Below, piece after piece: positions 15,790 to 24,712 of a stretch of DNA of 64,000 nt. Positions within the stretch are counted from its first letter, which is position 1, and each line of letters begins with the position of its first letter. The position numbers were made by a program, and so were the translations under genes. The stretch lies in contig NZ_JYON01000001.1 of NCBI RefSeq assembly GCF_000952155.1, positions 434,001 through 498,000 on the forward strand. The letters are read 5' to 3'. Origin of the DNA: Aliterella atlantica CENA595 (GTDB lineage Bacteria; Cyanobacteriota; Cyanobacteriia; Cyanobacteriales; Chroococcidiopsidaceae). The notes below the pieces were generated by a model. The model made no database searches. It was not told where the DNA came from and saw only the letters and a list, made by a program, of their open reading frames with translations.

Positions 15790-16781
15790 CAGACCCTTTA
15801 CAACCCCAATTTACTGAAGTTCTCACTCTCATTCAATCTGCCCAACAGAAAGTTATTGCCACCACGAACCAGGAGTTAATCAAACTCTATTGGAGTATCG
15901 GGAAATACATTAGCGATCGCCTTACCGCATCAGAATGGGGACAAAAAACAATCGAACAGCTTGCAGCCTTCATCCAAGCTCAAGAACCTGGCATCAAGGG
16001 CTTTGAAAAGCGCAATCTCGAAAGAATGCGTCAATTTTACGAAACCTACCCTGATTCGCAAATTACGACCGCACTGCGGACGCAATTGAGTTGGACGCAC
16101 CATCGGATCGTCATGTCGCGCTGTAAGACCGAAGCCGAGCGATTCTTTTACCTTGACCTTGCTGCTACCGAACGCTACAGCACCCGCGAACTAGATCGTC
16201 AAATCAACAGCAGCATCTTCGAGCGCACTCGCCTTGCTGATGCTAAACTCCCACAGACGAGCCATCCTAAACCGCTCACTGGAGTCTTTCGCGATAGCTA
16301 CGTCCTCGACTTTCTCAATCTACCTCCCAATCACTCGGAAAACGACCTGAAAACTGCTCTTGTCAATTGTTTTAGAGATTTCATTCTTGAACTCGGTCGA
16401 GACTTCACTTTTCTAGGACAAGAATACCGTCTCCAAGTCGGCAACAGTGACTTTGCGATCGATCTACTCTTCTTCCACCGCGAACTCCAGAGTCTCGTTG
16501 CCTTTGAACTGAAAGTTGATAAATTTCAGCCCGAATACCTGGGACAGCTTGAATTCTATCTTGAAGCGCTCGATCGCGACATCAAAAAGTCTCACGAAAA
16601 TCCAAGTATTGGTGTCTTGCTCTGCCGTGACAAAGATGATGAAGTAGTTGAATATGCGCTCAGTCGAGCAATGAGTCCTACCGTTGTCGCTGAATACGAA
16701 ATTAAACTAATTCCGAAAGAAGTTCTCCGCAGAAAACTGAACGAGTTATATGAATTACTAGCAACCAGAGAAGACCCATGA
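15786..16781 (+). CDS. YhcG-family (DUF1016) PD-(D/E)XK nuclease
   Basis: This 331-residue protein has the two YhcG domains. The N-terminal helical DUF1016_N is at about 10-150 (TNQELIKLYWSIGKYISDRL; QLSWTHHRIVMSRCK). The C-terminal nuclease is at about 170-320, with GNSDFAIDLLFFHREL supplying the aspartate and VAFELKVDKFQPEYLGQLEF supplying E-x-K. Members are putative nucleases and are common in defence and mobile regions. The gene is translationally coupled to the HEPN-like gene. Codon use here (more CTC, ACC, GCC) differs from that of the upstream operon, which suggests transfer. Confidence 0.88.
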   Translation: MTDPLQPQFTEVLTLIQSAQQKVIATTNQELIKLYWSIGKYISDRLTASEWGQKTIEQLAAFIQAQEPGIKGFEKRNLERMRQFYETYPDSQITTALRTQLSWTHHRIVMSRCKTEAERFFYLDLAATERYSTRELDRQINSSIFERTRLADAKLPQTSHPKPLTGVFRDSYVLDFLNLPPNHSENDLKTALVNCFRDFILELGRDFTFLGQEYRLQVGNSDFAIDLLFFHRELQSLVAFELKVDKFQPEYLGQLEFYLEALDRDIKKSHENPSIGVLLCRDKDDEVVEYALSRAMSPTVVAEYEIKLIPKEVLRRKLNELYELLATREDP

Positions 16782-16805
16782 TTTTAGGGCTGATTTGCTC
16801 AGATC

Positions 16806-16931
16806 GCATATTCGTCGCTCATCGAGTGCGGTGAGTTGCGCACCGCAGAACGCTTAATCGCAACGGCATTATCTGGTAATCCACCCCCAGAAATTGCTCA
16901 AGAACTCACAGATTTATTCAAATTAATTTAA
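16806..16931 (+). pseudogene. Unidentified gene-tail remnant
   Basis: From 16824 one frame reads ECGELRTAERLIATALSGNP, then PPEIAQELTDLFKLI, and stops at 16929-16931. It has the look of a real protein C-terminus but no usable start upstream. I cannot name its family. It fills the gap between the YhcG gene and the convergent hydrolase. Confidence 0.4.
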
Positions 16932-16956
16932 GCTAGTATCTGAAGCGTCAAGGAAT

Positions 16957-17880
16957 TCACATCGATGTTGAATTTTTATTTTCAAACGCTGCTAACGTAG
17001 CAGTAAAGTCACTTGTTGACTCGTAGGGCAGGACATTACGACCAGCAATCTTCACGCCTTCGCCATGAGGCAAGCACTTGAGGTAATCTGCTAATCTTTG
17101 CTCTGGAGTATCCTGCTTATCTCTACTAATACTTGAAGAGCGATCGCCCATGACAACTAATGTTGGTTGATTAATTGCGGCGATCGCTTCTCGATAATTC
17201 TGCCGCCAGAAACCAGCTAAAAAGGAAAAGACTGCGTGACGGCTAGCGGGATTTGCCGCACCTTTGACCAGCATATCCAACCATTGATTATCGACTAGAT
17301 CTGCATTGGCAAACAACTGGCGAGTAGAAAAAGAACTCAAAAATTGCGGTCTTCGAGCATAAAGGTAAAAAGCAGCCCCAAGGGGTGAGTCTAGCAAATT
17401 CCAAGTTAATTTCTGCTTTCGCTTTCCTGTTGGTTGAGTCATCAGTGCCATAGCTGGGGGGCTAGCCAGTACCAACTTTTGGATTAGATTTGGTTGAGCT
17501 TGCATTTGAATGGTTTCAAGTGCTACGGGTAGCAGCGCCCCTTGTACGACTAAAGTTACAGGTTTTTGGATAACTGTTTGCAAAAAGTGTTGCAGTTGGG
17601 CAGCCCAATCAGCGGGAGTGTAAGCGATATGTGGCATATCGCTCTCACCGCAACCTAGCAAATCAGGATTGTAAATAGGGTTGGTGTGTCCGTTTTCATA
17701 CCAAGCATCACAGAAGCGATGCCAAAATCGGCGGGATAAGCCAACACCAATCGGGTGAATTAGTAATAAAGGAGTGCTATGTCGATCTTTTGGAACATCT
17801 GGAGAGTAGTATTCGTAAGCACAACGATAGTTTTTCCAGTTATAAAACTGTGTACTTGGGGTTGCAGCAGTCTGAGTCAT
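16957..17880 (-). CDS. Alpha/beta hydrolase-fold protein with non-canonical nucleophile
   Basis: This 307-residue protein has the alpha/beta hydrolase layout: LLLIHPIGVGLSRRFWHRF near residue 40 (oxyanion HP-G region), NPDLLGCGESDMP near 75, and PTLVVMGDRSSS near 240. The nucleophile elbow, normally G-x-S-x-G, reads VVQGALLPVALE (about 110-121), so glutamine stands where serine is expected. The protein may be non-catalytic or use another residue. Similar glutamine-elbow proteins exist in cyanobacteria as far as I recall. It is soluble, with no signal peptide. Confidence 0.75.
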   Translation of the reverse strand: MTQTAATPSTQFYNWKNYRCAYEYYSPDVPKDRHSTPLLLIHPIGVGLSRRFWHRFCDAWYENGHTNPIYNPDLLGCGESDMPHIAYTPADWAAQLQHFLQTVIQKPVTLVVQGALLPVALETIQMQAQPNLIQKLVLASPPAMALMTQPTGKRKQKLTWNLLDSPLGAAFYLYARRPQFLSSFSTRQLFANADLVDNQWLDMLVKGAANPASRHAVFSFLAGFWRQNYREAIAAINQPTLVVMGDRSSSISRDKQDTPEQRLADYLKCLPHGEGVKIAGRNVLPYESTSDFTATLAAFENKNSTSM

Positions 17881-17984
17881 GACCTACACCTTGACTTACA
17901 ATAGATGCCAGTATTCGGCTAGCTGTCCATCTTGACCATACACTGGATCGGTCTTAGGCAGAGGCACTTAAGCAATATTGCGCT

Positions 17985-18499
17985 CTACTTGGGGACGTTC
18001 GCCTGGGTTTCTATAATAGTTACATCTAATATATCTACATCCTTGGCTGGATAAACAGAAGCTTGCACTCCTCTATACAACTGATTCTGGGGTTTTGCCC
18101 GTACCGCTCTTTGTACGACTCATTTGCCCACATCTCAATCTTCATCCGTCGATCGGCGCTAATTTCTACTCCTAAATGTTTTGCCCTCTGCTGCACGAAT
18201 CAAAATTCAGGCTCCTTACGCGCGATCGCCGATCTAGCCTTACTACCAGACGAGCAAGTAGCTAGCTGTCCTTCTAAAAATGCCACCTTCTCAGACAAAG
18301 CCACAATCTTACTTTGTAATGAATGCTGACGAGTTGCTAGATATGCATCCACGCTGGCTCTAACTCGCTCGTCAAAGCGCTGAACCAATGGGTCTATATC
18401 TAGATCGTCCAGGGAACTATCTAAGTAAAGTTTGATGAAGCGGGTAAGTATAGCGGTTGCCGTTGACCCTTTTTGCTGACATCGACTCTTAAAGCTATC
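17985..18499 (-). pseudogene. Broken ribbon-helix-helix/coiled-coil protein
   Basis: Reading the minus strand from 18499, one frame gives DSFKSRCQQKGSTATAILTR, FIKLYLDSSLDDLDID, and a coiled coil (LQSKIVALSEKVAFLEGQLA), up to ARKEPEF. It then meets a TGA at 18200 where TGG (Trp) would be expected and continues in frame as FVQQRAKHLGVEISADRR and MKIEMWANESYKERYG. A frameshift then leads to ASVYPAKDVDILDVTIIETQ before the stop at 17985. The first part resembles CopG/Arc-type DNA-binding proteins. Loss of the N-terminus, a nonsense codon and a frameshift make it a pseudogene. Confidence 0.55.
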
Positions 18500-18675
18500 C
18501 TACAGACCTTCATCACAGTTGAATGATGCTAACTTCTTATCTCGTCCCGTATTGCTTATGTCTAGATATATACAGGTGGAGCAAAAAACTCTAACTTGTT
18601 ACGTACCAAGATATCGCCTAGATCGTATCAGGGTGAGCGATCGCAGTATCGCAATTGAGCGCAGTCCTGCCATTG

Positions 18676-19701
18676 TTATCTATAGGCTGATAGGGCAGTT
18701 TGAAACTTCCGCAGATTCTCTGGGCGGTAATCACTCCGGGCTTGCCAACGTTTTTTCACGCTCTCATGGAGAGCGTCAAAACTACCTGTGATTTCACGCG
18801 GTTTTGTCCCCGTTACTTGGTAAATAATTCCTGGTTCATTGTCAAAATTGATAGCGGGATCGGTCTGGATGCCATCTTCAACATTATTTGGCTCGAAATC
18901 AAGTCCTAGCCCTAACTTGCCAATTTCATTCATCATCCATTGCAAAGCGCCATCTGATAGCCCTCGCTCTCTCTTTGTACCGCCGCCAATGCAACCATGT
19001 CCGCCTGGGAACCAAACTTGACGTACAACTTGAGCGTCAAACTTAGGACTTTTCTGCATAGGAGTTACGTCAAATACTGTTCGCAACTCATCTATTGCTA
19101 CAGCGTGTAATGCCTTTTGTACGATCGAACTCAAAGTAGTGTCGTGAAACTTATACTTAGCATTGATCCAATCATCTACAGGTAACAAAGGTATTTGATC
19201 TGGTACGCCCAGAGAACCAACAGTATCCCAACAGCCGAGTAGTGTAATCGGTACGCGCTCTCCACAGGCAGCACGAAACCCTTGTGCCTCTGGGTGACTT
19301 GGTTTGATATCGCGATCGCGGTAGATTCTATAGGCTTGGGGTGCAGAACGAATATTGGGGCGTGATAGCAAACCTGAGCAATAAATCATCCCAGCCAAGC
19401 TGCGTACAGTGTACGCGCCGCGACTGAAGCCAAATAGGTAAATTTCATCACCCTCATTATAGTTAAGGCAAAGAAAGCGATAGGCATCTTGAATATTCTG
19501 GTCGATGCCCCAGCCAAATGCTCCACCTACAAGCCGATCGAGTTCGTCTCCGCCTCCAAGTCCCTCATCATAGAATACGATTTGAGACGTTCCATCGTTG
19601 CCCACTGGTTTGACTGCTTGAGCCATTTTGACTACGTTAGTTGGATAGGAACTACTGAGCTTTTGCCAAGTTCCATCGCAGCAGACAACAAGACGCTTCA
19701 T
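18676..19701 (-). CDS. DUF2235 alpha/beta hydrolase (Tle1-like)
   Basis: This 341-residue protein matches DUF2235. It opens MKRLVVCCDGTWQ, has FYDEGLGGGDELDRLVGGAF, then the nucleophile elbow IYLFGFSRGAYTVRSLAGMI with Ser93, and the late WFPGGHGCIGGGTKRERGLS segment with the histidine region. Related proteins include type VI secretion phospholipase effectors and uncharacterised single-domain hydrolases. No secretion genes are nearby. It starts behind GGAGGAG. It is a stand-alone gene on the minus strand between a pseudogene and mgsC tail copy 3. Confidence 0.85.
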   Translation of the reverse strand: MKRLVVCCDGTWQKLSSSYPTNVVKMAQAVKPVGNDGTSQIVFYDEGLGGGDELDRLVGGAFGWGIDQNIQDAYRFLCLNYNEGDEIYLFGFSRGAYTVRSLAGMIYCSGLLSRPNIRSAPQAYRIYRDRDIKPSHPEAQGFRAACGERVPITLLGCWDTVGSLGVPDQIPLLPVDDWINAKYKFHDTTLSSIVQKALHAVAIDELRTVFDVTPMQKSPKFDAQVVRQVWFPGGHGCIGGGTKRERGLSDGALQWMMNEIGKLGLGLDFEPNNVEDGIQTDPAINFDNEPGIIYQVTGTKPREITGSFDALHESVKKRWQARSDYRPENLRKFQTALSAYR

Positions 19702-19829
19702 ATTTTCTCCTCCTTGGGTGAAAAGTATCTAATCGCGCCTACTCTAAACCAGAATCCAACAGCCTACTTGCTTTCTAATTGTTTCTTAACTAGGACTTAT
19801 GTCAGTGGCATATGGGTGTGGTCAAAAGT

Positions 19830-20222
19830 GCGATCGCCCTGGGCGCAGATGCAGTATCAATAGGTCAAGGTATTTTAGTAGCTTTAGGCTGCAAAGCGCG
19901 AAACTTAAGTTCAAGATAGTACGCATCATTCAGCGGTTAAGGATTATGCAGCCCTCGGTATAGCACCAGGATGCCACCACTGTCATATAGGCAAATGTTT
20001 GGTAGGCGTAACTACTCAAGATCCAGTATTAAAACAAAGGCTAAAAGTTGAATTAGGCACAAAAAGAGTGAAAAACTACCTGCAAACTCTCAACAAAGAG
20101 TTAACAACAATCGCCCGCGCTTGTGGCAAGCAAAACGTGCATCACTTGGAACGAAAGGACTTAGTTGCATTAACTATAGAAGCGGCAGCGATGGCACGTT
20201 TACCTGTGGCTGGGGATTCATA
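19830..20222 (+). pseudogene. Decayed 3'-end copy of mgsC (copy 3)
   Basis: From the HIP1-like octamer at 19830 the sequence again follows mgsC from about 12118. It shares with copy 2 the changed GCTGCAAAGCGCGAAAC junction, so it descends from the same intermediate. It is more diverged: the early frame has a stop (CAAGATAG), the first Fe-S cysteine segment is partly deleted (GGATGCCACCACTGTCAT), and the C-terminus ends LPVAGDS instead of LPLAGTSWIPGV. The remaining open frame is 74 residues (19999-20223). Confidence 0.85.
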
Positions 20223-20428
20223 GACTCCTGGGAGTTAAATAAGATTTGTAGTATGTCATGACAGATTTTTAGGACAATGTTTCAGCAAGTATTAAACAGA
20301 AAAATTCAGTACAATCTCCAAATATGAATATTACAAAAAACTTTTTATATATCATACTTCAAAAATGCTTGTAATGCTTGCATATTGGCATCAAGTGAAA
20401 GATTATACGGAAAGTTTCAGTAAAATAA
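20223..20428. repeat. Shared downstream flank of mgsC tail copy 3
   Basis: This noncoding flank resembles 14676-14904 in patches and ends with GATTATACGGAAAGTTTCAG (20401-20420). After this boundary the GNAT gene region begins, whereas the GFA gene follows at the equivalent point of copy 2. Confidence 0.6.
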
Positions 20429-20488
20429 ATATTTCTGCAGCGCGGCTTGATGCAGGCGCAAGGTTTGAATAGGTAAGAGTGCAAATAG

Positions 20489-20929
20489 ATGGAAATGTTA
20501 AAAGATAAATTGACTTTTGCCTTTCTGGCAGACAGACAAGATGCTATTGTAACTGTAGCACAATGGTATTACGAAGAATGGGGCAAAGTTCCTGGCAATT
20601 CGGTTGAGCAAACAATTGAACGGATAAAAGGCAAACTCAACCGCGACAAACCCCCTCTACACATTCTGGCAATTTCAAGGGATAGATTTTTGGGTGTTGC
20701 TCAGTTAAAGCTACGCGAGATGAGCATTTACCCAGAAAAAGAGTTTTGGCTTGGGGGTGTTTTTGTTTCTCCTGAGTTTAGAGGGTGTAATGTCGGCTCT
20801 GCTCTAGCAGAAAAAATTGCCGTCATTGCTAAAGGGTTTGAGGTCAAAGAGCTTCATCTGCAAACGGAGGCTGTAGATGGAGGCTTGTATAAGCGTCTTG
20901 GCTGGAACATCATCGAGACTACTGAATAG
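20489..20929 (+). CDS. GNAT family N-acetyltransferase
   Basis: This 146-residue protein shows the GNAT order: FWLGGVFVSPEFRGCNVGSALAEKI (acetyl-CoA loop, here R-G-C-N-V-G with Asn in place of the usual Gly) and ELHLQTEAVDGGLYKRLGWN. The usual final strand after LGW is short, so the protein may be C-terminally clipped. The substrate is unknown. It sits directly downstream of the mgsC tail copy 3 flank and is a likely cargo gene of the island. Confidence 0.75.
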   Translation: MEMLKDKLTFAFLADRQDAIVTVAQWYYEEWGKVPGNSVEQTIERIKGKLNRDKPPLHILAISRDRFLGVAQLKLREMSIYPEKEFWLGGVFVSPEFRGCNVGSALAEKIAVIAKGFEVKELHLQTEAVDGGLYKRLGWNIIETTE

Positions 20930-21022
20930 AATAGTGTGCGAGTGGTTGTCATGATGCGGCAATTGGTCTAGTGACAGATTAAGCAAAAACACACTAACAG
21001 CAGCAGAACAACATCCGTTTAG

Positions 21023-21192
21023 AGTTTATTAGTTAAGTACCAGAATTTATTGGCAGCGGTTGATGGATGCCGTTATGGAGTTCAGAAATCGCAAAGTGAG
21101 GTGCAAAAGCGCGATCGCTTACTGGAAAGCCTAGACTCTTATCCAGCACAAAGTTAGTAGGAAAAGTTGCTCAAATGCGATCGCGCTCAATG
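21023..21192 (+). pseudogene. Gene-tail X, copy 2
   Basis: An open frame without a start reads YQNLLAAVDGCRYGVQKSQS, then EVQKRDRLLESLDSYPAQS, and stops at 21155-21157. The portion from the HIP1 site at 21111 onward is repeated at 13410-13490. The parent gene is unknown. It lies at the right side of the accessory island, in the same orientation as copy 1. Confidence 0.5.
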
Positions 21193-21304
21193 TCTATTTT
21201 TACGATAGAGATCGTCACAAGTAAGTCAAATTAAAGTATTTCTTTTTCTGCTTGCGATCGCGCAACTTAAGAGCTACATCTATACAAGTTGACTAAGGTT
21301 TTTC

Positions 21305-21880
21305 ATGCCCTGGGTAAAAAATCTAGTAGCCGTATTTACAGTTCTTTGCTGTACTACTATAGCGACAAAAGTACGTGCTGATTCCTTCGACCAAGATGTA
21401 TCTCGTGTCATTTCTAATGAAGGCACTATTATTTATTTAGGAACGGGTGTCGCCTTACCTTTACTACTAGATAGCAAAAATGGTAAAAATCAATCTCTAC
21501 GAGCTTTAGATTCTCTCGGTACTAGCCTAATTGTCTGCCAAGGACTAAAAGCTGTCATCGATGTCAAACGTCCTGACTCTGACGATCGCGATAGTTTTCC
21601 TAGCTGTCATGCTACCTTAGCCTTTACTATAGCTACGATGCAAAGCGAGTACCAGCCAAAATATGCATTGCTTTGGTATGCTGGGGCAAGTGCGATCGCT
21701 TATTCGCGAGTAAATCTCAACCGCCATCGTTGGACTGAGGTGTTAGCTGGTGCTGCTATAGGTTACGGCATTGCGAAGTTAGAATTAAGTCAACCTAATG
21801 GACTAATTTTATTTCCTTTGATTGGTTCAGATGATGAAGGGGGAACAGTTGTCGGCTTGCAAATGAGCAAGTCTTTTTAA
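21305..21880 (+). CDS. PAP2-family phosphatase
   Basis: This 191-residue protein has an N-terminal signal-like hydrophobic segment (VKNLVAVFTVLCCTTIATKV) and the three acid-phosphatase motifs: K82-x6-RP (KAVIDVKRP), PSCH at 99-102 (PSGH in most relatives) and S134-R-x5-H141-x3-E145 (SRVNLNRHRWTE, with Glu for Asp). The pattern fits a periplasmic or membrane lipid-phosphate phosphatase. The stop overlaps by four bases with the convergent methyltransferase gene. Confidence 0.85.
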   Translation: MPWVKNLVAVFTVLCCTTIATKVRADSFDQDVSRVISNEGTIIYLGTGVALPLLLDSKNGKNQSLRALDSLGTSLIVCQGLKAVIDVKRPDSDDRDSFPSCHATLAFTIATMQSEYQPKYALLWYAGASAIAYSRVNLNRHRWTEVLAGAAIGYGIAKLELSQPNGLILFPLIGSDDEGGTVVGLQMSKSF

Positions 21881-22512
21881 GTTGCTTTGGTTGCAACTCC
21901 GATAATATGCGGTGTAACTAAGGGAACTGGTGCGTCAAAGTTTTGGTAGTCTACGCTAGCAAAACCAGCTTGTTCTAATGCAATCCCTGTTTCACGATTG
22001 GGGTTGCAACCATCTCCTAATACTTGCCATAGTGGTTTGATAGTATTTTGTACTTGGCGCAAGAATGTCCCGTTGGGTGCTGCTACGTGTTCGATAAATA
22101 AAAATCTGCCGCCTGGTTTTAGTACCCTCAACACTTCCTGCAATGTTCGCTCTAAGTTAGGCACAGAACACAATACCAATGTACTGATAACAGCATCAAT
22201 ACTATTGTCCTCTGCATCTAATTTTTCTGCTGTTCCCGTACGGATGTCGATATGTAAGCCTAATTTATCTGCCTCTTTTTGCAAATAAGAATGCATAAAA
22301 GGGTTAGGCTCGATTCCAATCCACTCAATATCTGGTGGATAGTAAGATAAGTTAGGACCAGTACCAGGACCAATTTCTAATATTTTGCCGTGTAGGTTAG
22401 TAAATAATGAGCGTTTGCGATCGCTTATTTTCTCTTCATACTCAGCCGTTCCATTCGCCATTAACCAAGCAAATAGGCGTTTGTACCAGTGATAACTTAC
22501 TTGTTGTGCCAT
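21877..22512 (-). CDS. Class I SAM-dependent methyltransferase
   Basis: This 211-residue protein has the methyltransferase motif I ILEIGPGTGPNLSYY (about 44-58), then IGIEPNPFM (acidic end of beta2), AVISTLVLCSVPN (motif II) and EVLRVLKPGGRFLFIEHVAA (motif III). It resembles the UbiE/methyltransferase-11 group, including the METTL7-like subset. The substrate cannot be assigned. A small conserved gene (22519-22779) lies just upstream on the same strand. Confidence 0.85.
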   Translation of the reverse strand: MAQQVSYHWYKRLFAWLMANGTAEYEEKISDRKRSLFTNLHGKILEIGPGTGPNLSYYPPDIEWIGIEPNPFMHSYLQKEADKLGLHIDIRTGTAEKLDAEDNSIDAVISTLVLCSVPNLERTLQEVLRVLKPGGRFLFIEHVAAPNGTFLRQVQNTIKPLWQVLGDGCNPNRETGIALEQAGFASVDYQNFDAPVPLVTPHIIGVATKAT

Positions 22513-22518
22513 ATATAG

Positions 22519-22779
22519 TCAAGCATGAAGGTTTGCTTGTTCTTGCAGCCAAGGATCTGTTGGTTGTCCATCCCGACGACGCAGTTCAATTTCTACTACC
22601 ATGACTTCTTTTGAACCAGGAGGTGCAGGTTTTTGATGAAACAAGATTTCGTAGTCAGCTGGGTTGTGATTGCGTTCTTTGAGCCAATCTTGAACTTTTG
22701 TTAGAGCAAAAAATGATTGTCCTTGCTCAAACATTCGCGTAATCTGCATCTGTAGCGTATAAGGATTTAATCTGCCCAT
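22519..22779 (-). CDS. Conserved hypothetical protein, 86 residues
   Basis: This small soluble protein (MGRLNPYTLQMQITRMFEQG; LTKVQDWLKERNHNPADYEI; KEVMVVEIELRRRDGQPTDP) carries no known catalytic motif. It lies seven bases upstream of the methyltransferase on the same strand, so the two are likely co-transcribed. I do not recognise a named family. Confidence 0.7.
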   Translation of the reverse strand: MGRLNPYTLQMQITRMFEQGQSFFALTKVQDWLKERNHNPADYEILFHQKPAPPGSKEVMVVEIELRRRDGQPTDPWLQEQANLHA

Positions 22780-22847
22780 AATCTATTTCTCCTGATGCGC
22801 GATCGCATACCATAACACTTACATAAGCGATCGCACTTTTGATTAAT

Positions 22848-24317
22848 TTAAGAAGCGCTAACTTCAGCTTCGCCACCAGAAGTTGGTAATATCCGGCTTA
22901 CACCTTGCTGTACGAAAGTCTGTAAGAAAGCAACTTGCTGATTTTGCTGAAATACCTTTTGCAAAGTTTGCCCTAACTTATCTAAATTCAAACCACTTTC
23001 AGTATTTATTGTTACTTCTTGGCTTTGGAAGTATTCAACCAAACTCAATGCTGCAACGCGAGTAAGATAAGCTGCACTAACTCCCTGCAAAGCACCGCCA
23101 GCAACATAAGTAACAACGTTACTCTTTAATACTGTGGCGATCGCTTTTGTCGATAATTCTACTAAACCTAGTTTTAGCATCAAGCTACCCATGTTCCCAG
23201 CTACAGTTTGCGCTTGCTGCAAGGAGAATTTTTGCTGGTAGATATTGCCTAATTCAACTACCAACTGAGCGTTAATTGCGGCTGTTGCTAGTAAATCTAA
23301 CGCTGGTACGGGGTTAGCAAAAGCAGCAGCAGCGGCTATCCACTGATATTGTTCGATAATTGGCGTGGCGCGATCGCGTCTGACTGCATTTATAACTGTT
23401 TTTGCTTCAGCTTTAATAATTCCAGCATTGCGAATTGTTGTCGCCCAAATTAGCTGTTGCCCTTCATTTGCTAAAATTTGCTGCAAACCGCTAGTTAAGT
23501 TAGCAATTTCTGGTGCTGGTGTATCTAGGCGTTCGCTTACTGTTCCGTCTACTTGATGCTGGCGGACTTTTACAGGATTTGGGCAAGCTGCGATCGCTAC
23601 TACATCTTTTGCTGTTTGCTGCAATGAATGCAATACTATCGCTCTTTCTTCTGGCAAATATCGATCTTGTTTGTTAAAAATTAGCAATGCCCGTTGCTCG
23701 ACCTCTGCTAATTTTTGTAATACTTGCCATTCGGAGTATTTTAAATCGCTGTCAGTAACAAATAATACTAAGTCTGCGGCGATCGCTTGTTGCCAAGGAT
23801 CTATTTCTGCCTCATCTTTAACTATTTGATTAAATAAAGCTGCTGTTTCTACAAGACTTACAGTATGCTTGCTAGTATTTTCCCAATTAGCAGACAAAAC
23901 TTGTATCAATGTAGTTTTTCCTACACCCTTACCACCAGCGATCGCTACATTTATATTTTGTCGTTCTAATTGTTCGTTAAGTTGCGTAACTTTCGCTTGT
24001 ATTTGTGGTAACAACTCATGTTTATCTGCTTCTATTTGTAATTGATTAACTACATTTTGTGCAGAATAGATGGCTTTTTCTACCTTTTCTCGATTTGGAG
24101 GAGAATTATCTATTAATTGAGCTTTTTTAGCTTTACTTTGTTGAAATAACCAAATACAAACACCAAGAGCGATCGCGCTAAATATTCCTAATTCGCTGAT
24201 TTGTCCGAGCGAGCGATCGAAACTTTGCCATAGCCATAGAGCTAAAGTTAAGCCAATTCCGCCCGCTAAAATCGGTCGCCGCAATATTACCATCAATGCC
24301 TCCTCAAACTCAGCCAC
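22848..24317 (-). CDS. Membrane-associated GTPase with DUF697 domain
   Basis: This 489-residue protein has two N-terminal membrane segments (about 15-32 and 43-58), a P-loop GTPase domain with GGKGVGKTT at 128-136, ADLVLFVTDSDLKYSEW, and the NKxD motif in LLIFNKQDRYLP. The C-terminal alanine-rich region (about 320-470) matches the YcjF/DUF697 type. Relatives are common in cyanobacteria, with uncertain roles at membranes. The gene is transcribed alone on the minus strand. Confidence 0.82.
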   Translation of the reverse strand: MAEFEEALMVILRRPILAGGIGLTLALWLWQSFDRSLGQISELGIFSAIALGVCIWLFQQSKAKKAQLIDNSPPNREKVEKAIYSAQNVVNQLQIEADKHELLPQIQAKVTQLNEQLERQNINVAIAGGKGVGKTTLIQVLSANWENTSKHTVSLVETAALFNQIVKDEAEIDPWQQAIAADLVLFVTDSDLKYSEWQVLQKLAEVEQRALLIFNKQDRYLPEERAIVLHSLQQTAKDVVAIAACPNPVKVRQHQVDGTVSERLDTPAPEIANLTSGLQQILANEGQQLIWATTIRNAGIIKAEAKTVINAVRRDRATPIIEQYQWIAAAAAFANPVPALDLLATAAINAQLVVELGNIYQQKFSLQQAQTVAGNMGSLMLKLGLVELSTKAIATVLKSNVVTYVAGGALQGVSAAYLTRVAALSLVEYFQSQEVTINTESGLNLDKLGQTLQKVFQQNQQVAFLQTFVQQGVSRILPTSGGEAEVSAS

Positions 24318-24712
24318 GCTAACACCCTATCGTTATCTACTGCTTTTCTTATGCTAGTAGAGGTAAATACAAACTGCCCACGCTCAAATTTATATTAATT
24401 TCCAGTTTCGTACAGCCAAACTTAGATTTCTGCATGGGGATCGCACTAAACAGGTTCGCCATTGATTAATGATCCCCAAGATAGATAGGCGATCGAAGCA
24501 GTAGCCCTTATCTTAGTTAGTATAGTAGCGTCTGTTAACAATAAAAAATAGTATTACAACAATGTTTTAGAAAAATATTGGTCATAACTTACCAGTTTTA
24601 TAAGTAAAAAACCATCATTGCAGAGTTATTTTCACATTTGTTTAAATTAGAGTGTTTTTGTGACAAATCCAGCCTTGTAGTCTAACTATTTTTTAAAAGC
24701 GGAGATGAGATT
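24318..24712. other. Intergenic leader region
   Basis: This 395-bp AT-rich gap separates the divergent GTPase gene and the zinc-ribbon gene. It should hold both promoters. I see no RNA gene, repeat array or convincing terminator in it. Confidence 0.4.

Noticed and set aside
18063..18329. Plus-strand frame of 88 residues
   Set aside because: It is antisense to the ribbon-helix-helix pseudogene, whose minus-strand frame looks like real protein.
18519..18791. Plus-strand frame of 90 residues
   Set aside because: It runs antisense into the DUF2235 3' end, has no motif, and Ser/Arg-rich composition suggests a shadow.
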